This document shows positions 52,192-62,446 of a stretch of 64,000 bases of DNA, in pieces (position 1 is the first letter of the stretch; every line of letters starts with the position of its first letter). A program made the position numbers and the translations under genes. Under the pieces are notes generated by a model, which saw nothing but the letters and a program-made list of their open reading frames with translations, made no database searches and was not told the DNA's origin. This stretch comes from Paenibacillus sp. FSL H7-0331 (GTDB taxonomy: Bacteria > Bacillota > Bacilli > Paenibacillales > NBRC-103111). The stretch is taken from contig NZ_MRTH01000006.1 of NCBI RefSeq assembly GCF_001956045.1, positions 62,001 through 126,000 on the forward strand, given 5' to 3'.

Positions 52192-52697
52192 ATTAAATGT
52201 AAAGCTTATGTATAGAAAGCTCAGCTTCTGTACATTCTATGATTAGCGGTGAAGAAGAGAGGCGTGATTCCGTTGAACCATTCAACGAAACATCGTGGAA
52301 ATTTGTTGCTTGACTCCAGATAGAAGCGGAGGGATGTGCCAAAGACACGTTAGGGTAGTACTCGTACTGCAGTAAAGTGACCAAGGTTTCTGACCCAGCT
52401 TTTGGAAAGAGCTTAAGACATTGGACCTATATCCTTTCACCGCTAAGCAGACCCCGAAAGGGGTCTCTTTTCGTTTGTGGACTTATCGGACAAAAGTACT
52501 ATTTGAAGCTGATATTCACAGTTTTTTTACATTTAAATCATAGTTTAATCATGAATATACGCTAAGTTGATCTTATACTGGAGCATCTGCAAGAAAGCAT
52601 CCGGAGCCGTTAGACGAAAGCCTTGACAACAAGGGCTTCTTTGTGAAGGTTAACCCTTACAAGGAAGGGACGGACAAGACTACATGGAGGTATGGAA
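52192..52697 (+). other. 506-bp intergenic region with possible structured RNA
   Basis: No credible coding region. Immediately after the transpeptidase stop, ATGTATAGAAAGC/GCTTCTGTACAT forms an imperfect hairpin. About 250 bp of GC-balanced, hairpin-rich DNA ends in a canonical terminator, AGACCCC-GAAA-GGGGTCT then CTCTTTTC (52449-52475). A second structured stretch (about 52590-52680, with AAGCCTTG-ACAA-CAAGGGCTT) lies just before the RND operon and looks like its 5' leader. I could not match either to a known riboswitch, T-box, 6S RNA or RNase P. Confidence 0.5.
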
Positions 52698-54860
52698 ATG
52701 ATCAGGTGGATCCAAAATGTATCGAAAAAATGGGTGATTGCCGCCATTGCTATCATTGCGGTGATTGCTGTTGTAGGAGCCTCCTTTTTAAATTGGGGCG
52801 GCTTGAATAATACACAGGCTGCTCAACCGAATGCACCTGGAGCAGGTGCAGGCCAACAGCGCGGCGCTGCAGCAGCTAGACAATTCCCTGTTGAAACACA
52901 GCTCGTAAAAATGGCGGAAGTTGGCGGCGGTCAAGTCTTTACCGGCTCTATAACACCTATCTATACAACGAATATCTCCTCCAAAGTTAGCGGTAGAGTA
53001 ACCGATTTATTGGTCAAAGCCGGTGACAGAGTCAAAGCCGGGCAGCCTTTAGCCAAGATCGATACCAGCACCCTGCAGCAGCAAATTGCTCAATCCGAAA
53101 CCTCACTTGCCGTCAGTGCCGCTCAGCTTCAGCGAACGGCGAATGATCAGGCAAACAGTGCAGCGACGGCTGAAAAGCAATTAATCATTCAACGCGCGAA
53201 CCTGGATAAAGCGATAGCAGATCAACAAAACACGATAACAGCAGCCAAACAGCAGTTGGCCTTATCACAAGCCAATTATAATAAAGCGATCAGCGATCAG
53301 CAAAATGCCATTGCGTCTGCCAAGCAGCAGGTCGCGATATCGCAACAAAACTTGAACAACGCTCAGAATACATACAATACGACGCTAGCTAATGCGCAAA
53401 ATACATTGAATGCCCAGCAGGACACGACTCAAACCTCGCAGGTTAGCACAAATAACTCGCAGGCCTCCTTGCAGCTTGCTCTTCAACAGGCTATCGTGAA
53501 CTTGAATAATGTGGAGGCTGCCTCCGGCGCTAAAAAAACCGAAGTTGATGCAGCTTTGGCAAAGGTGCAGTCAGCTCAGCTGGCTTTGGATCAAGCCCAA
53601 CAGACCACACCAAACTCGCTCAGCTCGGCAACCGCAGCTCTGCTTAAGGCGCAAGGAGATTTGGCAGCAGCTCAAAGCTCACAAACGATCCAGGTTGCCC
53701 AGGAAACATTAAACCGCGATACGGTTGCATTAGCCAACGCGCAAAATACGCTATCGGTCATCCTCGATACGAATCAACAGAGTTTGCAAAAGGATCAGCT
53801 TTCTTATGCAAATTCAGTTGCGTCTCAACAAACAAACCTCAATGTTACAAAAGCACAGGTTGCTCAGTCCGAGCAAGCGCTGTTGACTGCACAATCAACA
53901 GATGCTGTTGTCGTATCCAGTGCCCAATACCAGCAAGCCGAAACGAATCTGAGAGTGCTTAATGAGCAGCTTCAGGACGGAGTACTATCTTCGCCGATAG
54001 ATGGAGTAGTCACCGTGGTTAGCATCCCGGTTGGGCAAAATGCAACCACTCAGGCAGCTATACTTTCCATTGCAACTATTGATCCAACTCAAGCCACAGT
54101 TAATATTTCCGAAGCCAACATCGGTAAAATCAAAATTGGTATGGAGATGAAAGTTACCGTGCCAACCTTGAATAAAACGTTTGACGGAACCGTTTCAACG
54201 ATCAAGCCTTTGTTGGATCCGGTAACCAAAGCTTATAGTGTCGATATCAAAGTGAGTGATCCTAAGGGAGAGCTGCTTCCGGGAATGTTTGCAACGTCAA
54301 GCTTAAAGAGTGAAGGACGTAAAGCGGTTATGGTACCAGCTGATGCTGTACTCAGCCAACCGAGCGGTTCAGCTGCTTTCATCGTACAGGACGGCCGCGC
54401 CAAGAAAGTATCTGTAAAAGTTGGAAGCCTGACGAGTGCAATGTTTGAGATTACGAGTGGTCTGTCCGAAGGTGACGAGCTTGTAGTTAAAGGGCAAGAA
54501 TTGCTTTCAGACAAGGCAGCTGTGCAGATTGTTCAACCGGGCAAGGAGGGTCAGAAGCCGCAAGGCGCTCAGCAGCAGGGTGGTCAGCAAGGGGGTCAAC
54601 AACAAGGTGGTCAAAATGGACAACGCCAACAAGGTGGAGGCCAAAATGGACAAAACCAGCAGGGTGCCGGACAAGGTAGCAATCAGCAGCAAGGCGGCCA
54701 AAGTGGCCAACAGGGAACTCAAGGACAGGGCGGACAACGCAATCAGGGAGGGCAGTCTGGCGGCACCGCTCCAGCGGGCAACAGCTCGCAAACTCCAGCT
54801 ACAGCTAATCCCAATACCGGAACAACCGGCCAAGCAGGGAGAGCGGGTGGCGGTCAGTGA
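52698..54860 (+). CDS. RND efflux periplasmic-adaptor-type (HlyD/MFP) subunit with long coiled coil and Q/G-rich tail
   Basis: 720 residues from the ATG at 52698 (GGAGG spacing 7). N-terminal membrane anchor (about 11-30), first lipoyl half (VSGRVTDLLVKAGDRVKAGQPLAKI), a very long helical hairpin (about 130-420) rich in Gln/Asn/Ala with internal near-repeats, second lipoyl half (LSSPIDGVVTVVSIPVGQ), beta-barrel domain, then a Gln/Gly-rich low-complexity tail (about 612-720). Works with the RND pump encoded next. Typical adaptors are 350-450 residues, so this one is unusually long. Confidence 0.87.
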   Translation: MIRWIQNVSKKWVIAAIAIIAVIAVVGASFLNWGGLNNTQAAQPNAPGAGAGQQRGAAAARQFPVETQLVKMAEVGGGQVFTGSITPIYTTNISSKVSGRVTDLLVKAGDRVKAGQPLAKIDTSTLQQQIAQSETSLAVSAAQLQRTANDQANSAATAEKQLIIQRANLDKAIADQQNTITAAKQQLALSQANYNKAISDQQNAIASAKQQVAISQQNLNNAQNTYNTTLANAQNTLNAQQDTTQTSQVSTNNSQASLQLALQQAIVNLNNVEAASGAKKTEVDAALAKVQSAQLALDQAQQTTPNSLSSATAALLKAQGDLAAAQSSQTIQVAQETLNRDTVALANAQNTLSVILDTNQQSLQKDQLSYANSVASQQTNLNVTKAQVAQSEQALLTAQSTDAVVVSSAQYQQAETNLRVLNEQLQDGVLSSPIDGVVTVVSIPVGQNATTQAAILSIATIDPTQATVNISEANIGKIKIGMEMKVTVPTLNKTFDGTVSTIKPLLDPVTKAYSVDIKVSDPKGELLPGMFATSSLKSEGRKAVMVPADAVLSQPSGSAAFIVQDGRAKKVSVKVGSLTSAMFEITSGLSEGDELVVKGQELLSDKAAVQIVQPGKEGQKPQGAQQQGGQQGGQQQGGQNGQRQQGGGQNGQNQQGAGQGSNQQQGGQSGQQGTQGQGGQRNQGGQSGGTAPAGNSSQTPATANPNTGTTGQAGRAGGGQ

Positions 54861-57800
54861 ATTTAGCTAATTTTTCAGTCAACAGACCGGTAACGATAAC
54901 GATGATGATGATCGCCATGATCATCATTGGTTCAATCGCAGCCCCACTTCTCCCGGTCGATTTGTATCCGAATATGGATATTCCGACGGCTACGGTTTCC
55001 GTTAACTGGGCAGGTGCTTCCCCTGGGCAGGTAGAGACACAGGTAACCAAGCGCGTAGAGGCATCGATGGCAACTATAGCCAATGTGCAATCAGTCACCT
55101 CAAGTTCTCGAACGGGAGGGAGTGCCGTCACTGTACAGTTCAACTTTGGAACGGACATCAGTGATGCTACTTTAACGATGCGGGACCGTCTGGACCGGGT
55201 AAAGCGGCAGCTGCCTACGGATGCTGATGCTCCTGTCGTGTCACGCTCTGATCCGAACAGTCAGCCTATTCTGAGCCTCGCACTCTACGGAAACAGCGTG
55301 GATCTGGTCACTCTGCGTGACCTGGCAGATAATATTGTTAGCCCTGCAGTTCAACGTGCCGATGGTGTCGCTTCCGTTGGAGTAACAGGCGGACGGGTCA
55401 GACAAATCCAATTGCTGCTTGATCAGAACAAGCTGACCCAATACGGTTTGACCTTCAGTCAGGTGACTTCGGCTTTAAGCAATGACAATCAATCAACAGA
55501 CGTAGGTTTTGTCTACAAGGGTGATCAGCTCGTACCATTAAGTATTGCCGGAGAGTTCAAATCCGTCAGTGAAATTGAAAAGGTACGTGTCACCTTAGGC
55601 CGCGGCCAGTCCATTGCGCTTGGTGAATTAGGTAAAATTATTGATACGTATCAAGATGTAACCTTTGATTCCCGTCGTGATGGGGAGCAAAGCGTCGGTT
55701 TATCCGTACTTAAGCAATCCGATGGTAACACTGTTGCGGTCGCCAAAAATATTCGCAAGTCGATGGAAGAGCTGCAAAGTAAGCTGCCTCCAGGCGTAAA
55801 GCTTGGCATTTTAAATGATTCATCCAAATTTATCAGCAACTCGATTAATACCGTTATCGAGCATACACTTTTAGGTGCCATTTTCTCGATTATTATTCTT
55901 ATGTTATTTTTGAACAGCGTCAGAGCTACGCTCATTATTGGTGTTGTTATCCCGATTTCTATTATCAGTACCTTTAGTATGATGTATTTCTCCCATCAGA
56001 CGATCAATACGATCACACTTGGAGGTTTGGCGCTTGGTCTGGGCTCGCTGGTTGACTTTGCGGTCGTTGTTCTTGAAAGTATATACCGCAAAAAAGCAGA
56101 AGGACTGTCTCCAGTCGAAGCGGCCAAACAGGGAACAGCCGAGGTGGGAACAGCCGTATTGGCCTCCGCACTGGCACAAATTGCTGTTTTTGCTCCAACT
56201 GTATTCATTTCGGGCATTATCAAAAATTTCTTTGCTCCCATGGCGCTCACCGTGAGCTTTTCCCATATAGCGGCATTGATTGCTGCTATTACCCTGGTGC
56301 CTATGCTGGCAGCGAAGCTATTGAAGAAAAATCATGAGGAAGAGCTTCCTGAAGGACGTTCTTACAATCCGGCTGTATGGTTTGGCAGAGGGATGAACCG
56401 TTTTACGAACGGTTATACAAAAGTGCTGCGTTGGTCACTTGGGCATCGCTTGATTATCGTGCTGATTACGGTTTCGATGCTGGGCGGAAGTGTGTATTTG
56501 GCTAAATTTGTGGGCTCTGAGCTGACCCCAAAAACAGATGAAGGCCAACTATTTATTAATATTTCATTGGCACAAGGGACCAAATTTGAAATAACAAACG
56601 CATTGACTTCCAAGGTTGAAGCACTTATCAAGGATATTCCAGACATTGAATCGATCTTCACAAATGTAGGTAGTGCAGGGGGAGGCGCTTTTCAGAGCGC
56701 ATCAACGAATTCTGCCAATATTTCCGTTACGCTGAAGCCTTTAGCCGAGCGGAAATTGAAAACAGAGCAAATTGTTGAACAAATTCGTAATTTGACTAAT
56801 GGTAATGCAGGCGCGCAAATCTCGGTTAACGCCCGTTCCTCAATCCGTCTTCCTGGTATTGGTGGAGGTGGAGGTGCCGATATTCAAGTTAATCTGAACG
56901 GACCCGATATGGCTGTATTGAGCAAGCTGGGTGATATGGTCGCTGAGGAATTACGTGCCATTCCGACACTCAGAAACGTACAAAATACACTTGAACGCAC
57001 AATACCAGCCTATGAGATGACGATAGATCGTGAAGCGGCTACCTATTATGGGATTTCGTCCAGAGAGGTTATGACTTCTCTGCGGACCGCTTATCAGGGA
57101 TCGGTTGCAACCAATTTCAAAACAGGAGATACCCAAATATCTGTATTGGTTAAATATCCAACAGAGTTTACGAACAATTTGGAGAACCTGAATCAGATCG
57201 TACTGACTACATCTACGGGGACACAAATTCCTCTTAGTGCAATCGCGAAGGTTGAACCGGGCTCAGGTCCATCACAGATCAGACATATCAATCAGCAGCG
57301 TTTAACCACAGTTCAAGCCTTTGTTACAGGTGCACCAGTTGGCGATGTTGCCAAAATTGTTCAAGAACGTCTGGACACGATTCAGCCACCTGATGGCTAC
57401 GCAATATCATTGGGTTCGCAGGCTGATTCCAATAGTACATTCAGCAGCCTGTACATGATGCTTATCTTGTCTATCGTCTTGGTTTACATGGTTATGGCGG
57501 CACAATTCGAATCGTTGTACGGTCCCTTTATTATCATGTTCTCGCTACCGCCTACTTTTATCGGCGCCATTCTTGGTTTGTATTTAACGAATAGAACCAT
57601 CAATATGAACTCAGTAATGGGAATGATTATGCTCATAGGGGTCGTGGTCAATAACGCAATTGTGTTAGTCGACTATACAAATCAGCTGCGTAAGCGGGGG
57701 TATACGTTATTCGATGCATTAATTGAAGCCGCCAGAGTACGATTAAGGCCGATCCTGATGACCACTGCGACTACTGTATTGGCAATGCTGCCGCTTGTTA

Positions 57801-57988
57801 TCGGCTTTGGTGAAGGGGCTGAATCGCAAGCATCCATGGCAACCGTTGTTGCCTTCGGTCTGACGATATCGACTATGGTTACATTATTGCTTGTACCTGT
57901 CGTGTACACTTTAATGGATGGCATGATGGATTTCTTTCGTAGTAAATGGAAGCGGCAATCCCCTCCAGCCCTGCCAACCAAATTATAG
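54857..57988 (+). CDS. RND superfamily efflux pump (HAE family, SwrC-like)
   Basis: 1043 residues with twelve transmembrane segments and two large extracytoplasmic loops. TM1 follows VNRPVTITMM; the TM4 segment LALGLGSLVDFAVVVLE carries the proton-relay Asp; GAILGLYLTNRTINMNSVMG and ATTVLAMLPLVIG are family-typical. Closest known Gram-positive relative is SwrC (YerP), which exports surfactin. The GTG start overlaps the adaptor stop by four bases. Exports amphiphiles or drugs by proton antiport; substrate unknown. Confidence 0.92.
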   Translation: MNLANFSVNRPVTITMMMIAMIIIGSIAAPLLPVDLYPNMDIPTATVSVNWAGASPGQVETQVTKRVEASMATIANVQSVTSSSRTGGSAVTVQFNFGTDISDATLTMRDRLDRVKRQLPTDADAPVVSRSDPNSQPILSLALYGNSVDLVTLRDLADNIVSPAVQRADGVASVGVTGGRVRQIQLLLDQNKLTQYGLTFSQVTSALSNDNQSTDVGFVYKGDQLVPLSIAGEFKSVSEIEKVRVTLGRGQSIALGELGKIIDTYQDVTFDSRRDGEQSVGLSVLKQSDGNTVAVAKNIRKSMEELQSKLPPGVKLGILNDSSKFISNSINTVIEHTLLGAIFSIIILMLFLNSVRATLIIGVVIPISIISTFSMMYFSHQTINTITLGGLALGLGSLVDFAVVVLESIYRKKAEGLSPVEAAKQGTAEVGTAVLASALAQIAVFAPTVFISGIIKNFFAPMALTVSFSHIAALIAAITLVPMLAAKLLKKNHEEELPEGRSYNPAVWFGRGMNRFTNGYTKVLRWSLGHRLIIVLITVSMLGGSVYLAKFVGSELTPKTDEGQLFINISLAQGTKFEITNALTSKVEALIKDIPDIESIFTNVGSAGGGAFQSASTNSANISVTLKPLAERKLKTEQIVEQIRNLTNGNAGAQISVNARSSIRLPGIGGGGGADIQVNLNGPDMAVLSKLGDMVAEELRAIPTLRNVQNTLERTIPAYEMTIDREAATYYGISSREVMTSLRTAYQGSVATNFKTGDTQISVLVKYPTEFTNNLENLNQIVLTTSTGTQIPLSAIAKVEPGSGPSQIRHINQQRLTTVQAFVTGAPVGDVAKIVQERLDTIQPPDGYAISLGSQADSNSTFSSLYMMLILSIVLVYMVMAAQFESLYGPFIIMFSLPPTFIGAILGLYLTNRTINMNSVMGMIMLIGVVVNNAIVLVDYTNQLRKRGYTLFDALIEAARVRLRPILMTTATTVLAMLPLVIGFGEGAESQASMATVVAFGLTISTMVTLLLVPVVYTLMDGMMDFFRSKWKRQSPPALPTKL

Positions 57989-58045
57989 TCATAGCTTGTC
58001 TAGCAGGGTATAAACCGCATAAATCATGATGGAGGAGATTGTACA

Positions 58046-60922
58046 ATGGTTCGAAACCGTTTTAAACATAAGCTTAAATTCTGGCTTTCTTTTTCGCTGA
58101 CAGGGGCACTTCTGCTTCAAAGCCTGGTTATGCCGGGTGCTGCTTTTGCTGAGGGTGCTCCAACTAGCGGTAGTTCTGGTGCAGAATCCTCAGCCATAAA
58201 TGCCACAAGCTCAACTTCAGCAGCGTCCATGCTCGGTGTCGCCCAGGTGATGGGTGGTTTAAGTCATACGGTCGCTCTGAAAGGTGACGGAACGGTGTGG
58301 ACTTGGGGTGACAGCTTGCATGGCAAGCTCGGAACAGGTGCTGGCGTTTCCCGATACACCCCTACACAGGTGAAGGAACTATTCGATATTACGGCGATTG
58401 CGACCGGTATGAATCACACTCTCGCGTTACGTAAAGATGGCACGGTATGGGCATGGGGTCAAAATAACGCAGGACAAATAGGTGATGGGACTTTAAACGA
58501 CCGCCCGGCCCCATTCCAGATCGAAGATTTAAAAGATGTCGTTGCCATCTCCGCAGGCAGCAATAACTCTATCGCTTTAAAAAGTGATGGTACCCTTGTA
58601 ACCTGGGGGGATAATACAAGAGGCCAATTGGGTGATGGAACCTTTACGAGCAGGAGTAAGCCATCACAGTTGGGTTATCCTACGAATGTGAAGGCGATAT
58701 CCTCCGGCTCTAATCATGTGCTGGCTCTGGTTTCGGATAATAATGTTCTTGCTTGGGGTGACAACACCTTTGGCCAAGCGGGCGATGCGGACACCAGTGA
58801 AATTGTTAACAGACCGACACGAGTCAATTTCACATACGATACTAAAGCCATCTCCGCTGGTGGTAATTTTTCGATGACGCTCAAGGAAGATGGTACGGTA
58901 TTTACCTGGGGCTCTAACGCTGCCGGCCAGCTGGGCAACGGGAATACTACGGATCGGAACTTCGCCTCAAGTGTGGTTGGTGTTAATGACGCAGTGAACA
59001 TTGCGGCAGGAAACTCACACGCGCTGGTTCGACATAAGGATGGCACAGTCAGCGCCTGGGGCTTGAACAACTATGGGCAGCTTGGAACAGGGAACTATAA
59101 AAATAGTGTCGTTGCATTGAAAATTGACAGCCTAAAAAATACAGCTGCTATTGGAGCGGGATCTTTCCACTCCATGGTGATCAAAGCGGATGGAACGCTT
59201 TGGGCTTGGGGTAACAGCACGCTGGGCCAATTGGGTGACGGAGCTGCTACTAGCCGAATCATTCCTGCGCTAGTCCCAAGATTTTTCTTAACTATCCAGA
59301 TAACCGATCCTACATTGGGAAGTTTTAATGGTGAGATGCAATCACGGAAGCTTGCGTCAGGTGACAGCTTTACAATGGTTTGGAAGAACAACAAGCTATG
59401 GACATGGGGCGAGAACACCTTTGGTCAGTTGGGTATCGGCAGAAACGGTGGTACGAATACACCAATTGCCTTGGATGTATTGGACCCAATCGTCTCAATA
59501 GCTACTGGAACCGGGCATGCTCTGGCACTAAAAGCCGATGGGACGGTGTGGAGTTGGGGCTTGAATAGTAACAGCCAGCTGGCAGATAACACGGCAATGA
59601 ACAAGAATGCACCAGCAGCGGCACCCTTGTTAACGGATATCATAGACATTGCTGCTGGAAATTCCTTTACAATTGCATTAAAGAAGGATGGAACGGTATG
59701 GGCTCTGGGTGATAATACCTTTGGCGCTCTGGGTGACGGTACGTCTAAACCAAGCATAACCCCTATTGAGATTCCAGGGTTGAAGCGGATCAAAGCCATT
59801 GCGGCAGGATATAACCATGGGCTGGCATTGGCCAGTGATGGTACGGTATGGTCATGGGGTGACAACATTAATGGACAGCTGGGCGATGGTACTTTATCGG
59901 TACGCCGCTCAGTTGTTCAACTGACAGGGTTAAGCGATGTAAAAGCAATAGCGGCAGGCCGCAATCACTCTCTGGCACTTAGAAATGATGGTACGGTCTG
60001 GGCATGGGGCTATAATGGCTATGGTCAAATTGGAGATGACTCCACAACCAATCGGTTAATTCCTACACAGGTTGGTGGTGTTTACGAAGTGACTGCCATT
60101 GCGGGAGGCAGCTATCATTCCCTTGCTGTAAAAAAAGATGGATCCGTATGGGCCTGGGGTTTGAATGTTTATGGTCAATTGGGTGATGGGACGACTACCA
60201 ACAGGCAGATGCCTGTTCAAGCAAAAGCGATTACCGGTGCACAGGCTGTTTCTGCTGGCAGTGCTCATTCCGTCGCTTTGTCGGCTGATGGAGCGGTATG
60301 GACTTGGGGAGGCAATACGATTGGTCAATTAGGTGATGGTTCTTACAAAAACCGCTTGACACCAGCGATCGTATCCGGATTTGCCAACGGATTTAGTGAT
60401 ACAAGTGGTCATTGGGCCAGCGCGGAAATTGCTGCAGCCGTTGAGAAAGGTTACACGGATGGCTATCCGGATGGAACCTTTAAGCCTGAGGGGACTGTTA
60501 CTCGAGCAGAATTTGCTAAGCTGACGGCAGCTGCACTTAAACTACCAACAGCCCAACCATCGACAGATAATGTGTGGTACCAATCTTATGTCGATGCACT
60601 TGTCAGAGCGGGGCTATATGGTCCAGGAGAAACCCAAACCATTTGGGACGCACCGATTACCCGTTCAGAAATGGCAAAAATTGCTGTGCGCGTTACTAAC
60701 AAAGAACTTCAGAATGCAGCTACTGTTGTAGACAGCTCCTATGCGATGCTGAATGCTGTCCAAAAAGGAATCCTGCAAGGATTTAATAATGGAGAACTGG
60801 CACCACAGGAAACGACTACAAGAGCTCAGGCGATTACGATCATTGAAAGGCTGCTTGCTCTGAATAATGGAGCTGTGCTGTCGGTTGATGAGCTTGCTCT
60901 CAAAAATGCACAGGGGAAGTAA
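58046..60922 (+). CDS. Exported protein with two seven-repeat RCC1 propellers and S-layer homology domains
   Basis: 958 residues. Signal peptide (about 1-38). Residues 68-415 contain seven RCC1-type repeats, each with a -G-x-x-H-[ST]-x-A-L-x-x-DGTVWxWG-x-N-x-x-GQLGDG- core; residues 438-780 contain seven more. Seven blades is one full RCC1 propeller, so two propellers are predicted. A C-terminal SLH region (783-945) starts FSDTSGHWASAEIAAAVEKG, with two complete SLH motifs and a third weaker one. Anchored non-covalently to cell-wall polymer on the surface. Binding partner unknown. Confidence 0.9.
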   Translation: MVRNRFKHKLKFWLSFSLTGALLLQSLVMPGAAFAEGAPTSGSSGAESSAINATSSTSAASMLGVAQVMGGLSHTVALKGDGTVWTWGDSLHGKLGTGAGVSRYTPTQVKELFDITAIATGMNHTLALRKDGTVWAWGQNNAGQIGDGTLNDRPAPFQIEDLKDVVAISAGSNNSIALKSDGTLVTWGDNTRGQLGDGTFTSRSKPSQLGYPTNVKAISSGSNHVLALVSDNNVLAWGDNTFGQAGDADTSEIVNRPTRVNFTYDTKAISAGGNFSMTLKEDGTVFTWGSNAAGQLGNGNTTDRNFASSVVGVNDAVNIAAGNSHALVRHKDGTVSAWGLNNYGQLGTGNYKNSVVALKIDSLKNTAAIGAGSFHSMVIKADGTLWAWGNSTLGQLGDGAATSRIIPALVPRFFLTIQITDPTLGSFNGEMQSRKLASGDSFTMVWKNNKLWTWGENTFGQLGIGRNGGTNTPIALDVLDPIVSIATGTGHALALKADGTVWSWGLNSNSQLADNTAMNKNAPAAAPLLTDIIDIAAGNSFTIALKKDGTVWALGDNTFGALGDGTSKPSITPIEIPGLKRIKAIAAGYNHGLALASDGTVWSWGDNINGQLGDGTLSVRRSVVQLTGLSDVKAIAAGRNHSLALRNDGTVWAWGYNGYGQIGDDSTTNRLIPTQVGGVYEVTAIAGGSYHSLAVKKDGSVWAWGLNVYGQLGDGTTTNRQMPVQAKAITGAQAVSAGSAHSVALSADGAVWTWGGNTIGQLGDGSYKNRLTPAIVSGFANGFSDTSGHWASAEIAAAVEKGYTDGYPDGTFKPEGTVTRAEFAKLTAAALKLPTAQPSTDNVWYQSYVDALVRAGLYGPGETQTIWDAPITRSEMAKIAVRVTNKELQNAATVVDSSYAMLNAVQKGILQGFNNGELAPQETTTRAQAITIIERLLALNNGAVLSVDELALKNAQGK

Positions 60923-60955
60923 CGGAACTAATAGATAAGAGTTACTGCAATAAAC

Positions 60956-61000
60956 AAAGGGGCACCTATCCCGCTGTTATAATGGGGTAGGTGCTCCTTT
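60956..61000. terminator. Bidirectional terminator between RCC1/SLH gene and uronate-isomerase-like gene
   Basis: AAAGGGGCACCTA / TAGGTGCTCCTTT stem between convergent genes. Confidence 0.8.
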
Positions 61001-61021
61001 GCTGTTTATTACAAATTGGAT

Positions 61022-62290
61022 TTAGTTCACAGTTGCTGGGTCTGGCTTCCCAAGAAACTTCCAGAAGGTACCGCCGAGCAAATCATCTACATCCCGCTGA
61101 ATTTCTTCTTCCTCCAGGCGCCAACCGGCCGTCAACAAATCATCATACTTCTCAAACAATACTTTTGCAATGATTTCACGAGAATGATCCCATTTGTAAA
61201 GTAACTGGTCAATAATCCGACAATCGGAGTGCTGTGGAATGATGCTGCCACCGAGCAATTCGAAGCGCATACGGGTAATTTCTTCGATAAGACTTGGATT
61301 GTTCAGGAACCACCAGCAGCCGAAAATTAATAAATTACGGTTTTTGCGCGCAGTAACGGCGAGCTCATGCTGATTTTCACGAGAAAGCATAGTCACTAGG
61401 AATTTCACATCCTGATACTTGCTGACGATGCGTTCCACTGTTCCGATATCACTTTTTCCCAAGCTGTCTCCAGCGCCCTTCAATGACGGGTTAACCTGAC
61501 GTTTAACACCGATCATCATGGCAAACGGAATGTTAGCTTCGCGCGCAACAGGAACGATACATTCGTCAATGATCCGTCCACGCGAAGAATCCTCAGGATA
61601 GGCAAAGTCATTAGGCAGTGAAACCGCCATGTACAATGGATTAATGCGCCCAATCCAATCGGTTAGAAAACGACGAATCTCAGTAATTGTATTTCCCGAA
61701 AAGTCGGATTTAACCTCATAGCCTTGCTCTACAAGCAGAGTCCAGCTCGAATCCCACGCATTCAGCAGAGGATCGATTCGAAGTGCAGCAAGAAAACGAG
61801 GATCCTGCGGATGATTTTGAGACCATTTCTCACGTTCAAAGCTATCGAATGGATCATTCGTCATGACGACAGTTTTAACCTTGGCAAGATCCAATATGCG
61901 AGTAATATAATCTTTGGCGCTGACGTTGTTGTAATATTCACGATACATGTTCAGATCCCGCGTACTTAAATCAAAACCGAGTCTGTTCAGCACGGTGACA
62001 ACACCACGACATGCTTCACTGTAAGGTGAGTGCTCAATGAATAGAGTTTGCCATATTAAATCGGCCTGCTGCTGCTTGCTCATAGCCCAAAATACATCGT
62101 AAGATAATTCGGGTTTGAAACGAAAGGTTTCGGCAATCAGGTAATGGTACGTTAATAAATCATCGACACCCCATAGAAGCAGGTCACCGAACGATTCTGC
62201 AAATAAATGTGTGTGAATATCGGTTACTTGTGTATTCCTTACCGTTTCCGTAACAAATGAATACAGATGCTCCTTCGAACGAATCGTCAT
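61022..62290 (-). CDS. Uronate-isomerase-like amidohydrolase-superfamily protein
   Basis: 422 residues. Metal-site motif DIHTHLFAESFG (HxH) near the N-terminus; the overall pattern (TYHYLIAETFR, RDLNMYREYY, the ILDLAKVKTVVMTNDPFD segment and late GGSIIPQHSD) is that of uronate isomerases (UxaC). It is about 50 residues shorter than UxaC, and no hexuronate gene surrounds it. Substrate not assigned: distant homologue or a different sugar-acid enzyme. Confidence 0.72.
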   Translation of the reverse strand: MTIRSKEHLYSFVTETVRNTQVTDIHTHLFAESFGDLLLWGVDDLLTYHYLIAETFRFKPELSYDVFWAMSKQQQADLIWQTLFIEHSPYSEACRGVVTVLNRLGFDLSTRDLNMYREYYNNVSAKDYITRILDLAKVKTVVMTNDPFDSFEREKWSQNHPQDPRFLAALRIDPLLNAWDSSWTLLVEQGYEVKSDFSGNTITEIRRFLTDWIGRINPLYMAVSLPNDFAYPEDSSRGRIIDECIVPVAREANIPFAMMIGVKRQVNPSLKGAGDSLGKSDIGTVERIVSKYQDVKFLVTMLSRENQHELAVTARKNRNLLIFGCWWFLNNPSLIEEITRMRFELLGGSIIPQHSDCRIIDQLLYKWDHSREIIAKVLFEKYDDLLTAGWRLEEEEIQRDVDDLLGGTFWKFLGKPDPATVN

Positions 62291-62446
62291 AATAGAAGAG
62301 AACCCTCCCGCAAAATAAGTTTATGTTAACGTGAACAATGAACGTATTATATCATTAAATTCCATATAGGCATATACACATTCCAAACAAATTACCGTGA
62401 CATAGGATAGATCGGGAACATTATGGGTAGATGGGAGCCTGTTCAT

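Noticed and set aside
52377..52565. 62-residue open frame before the RND operon
   Set aside because: It spans the canonical terminator at 52449-52475 and has no ribosome site.
52192..52697. T-box, c-di-GMP/c-di-AMP riboswitch, 6S RNA or RNase P RNA
   Set aside because: Core conserved strings of these families were looked for by eye and not found; a covariance search would be needed to settle it.
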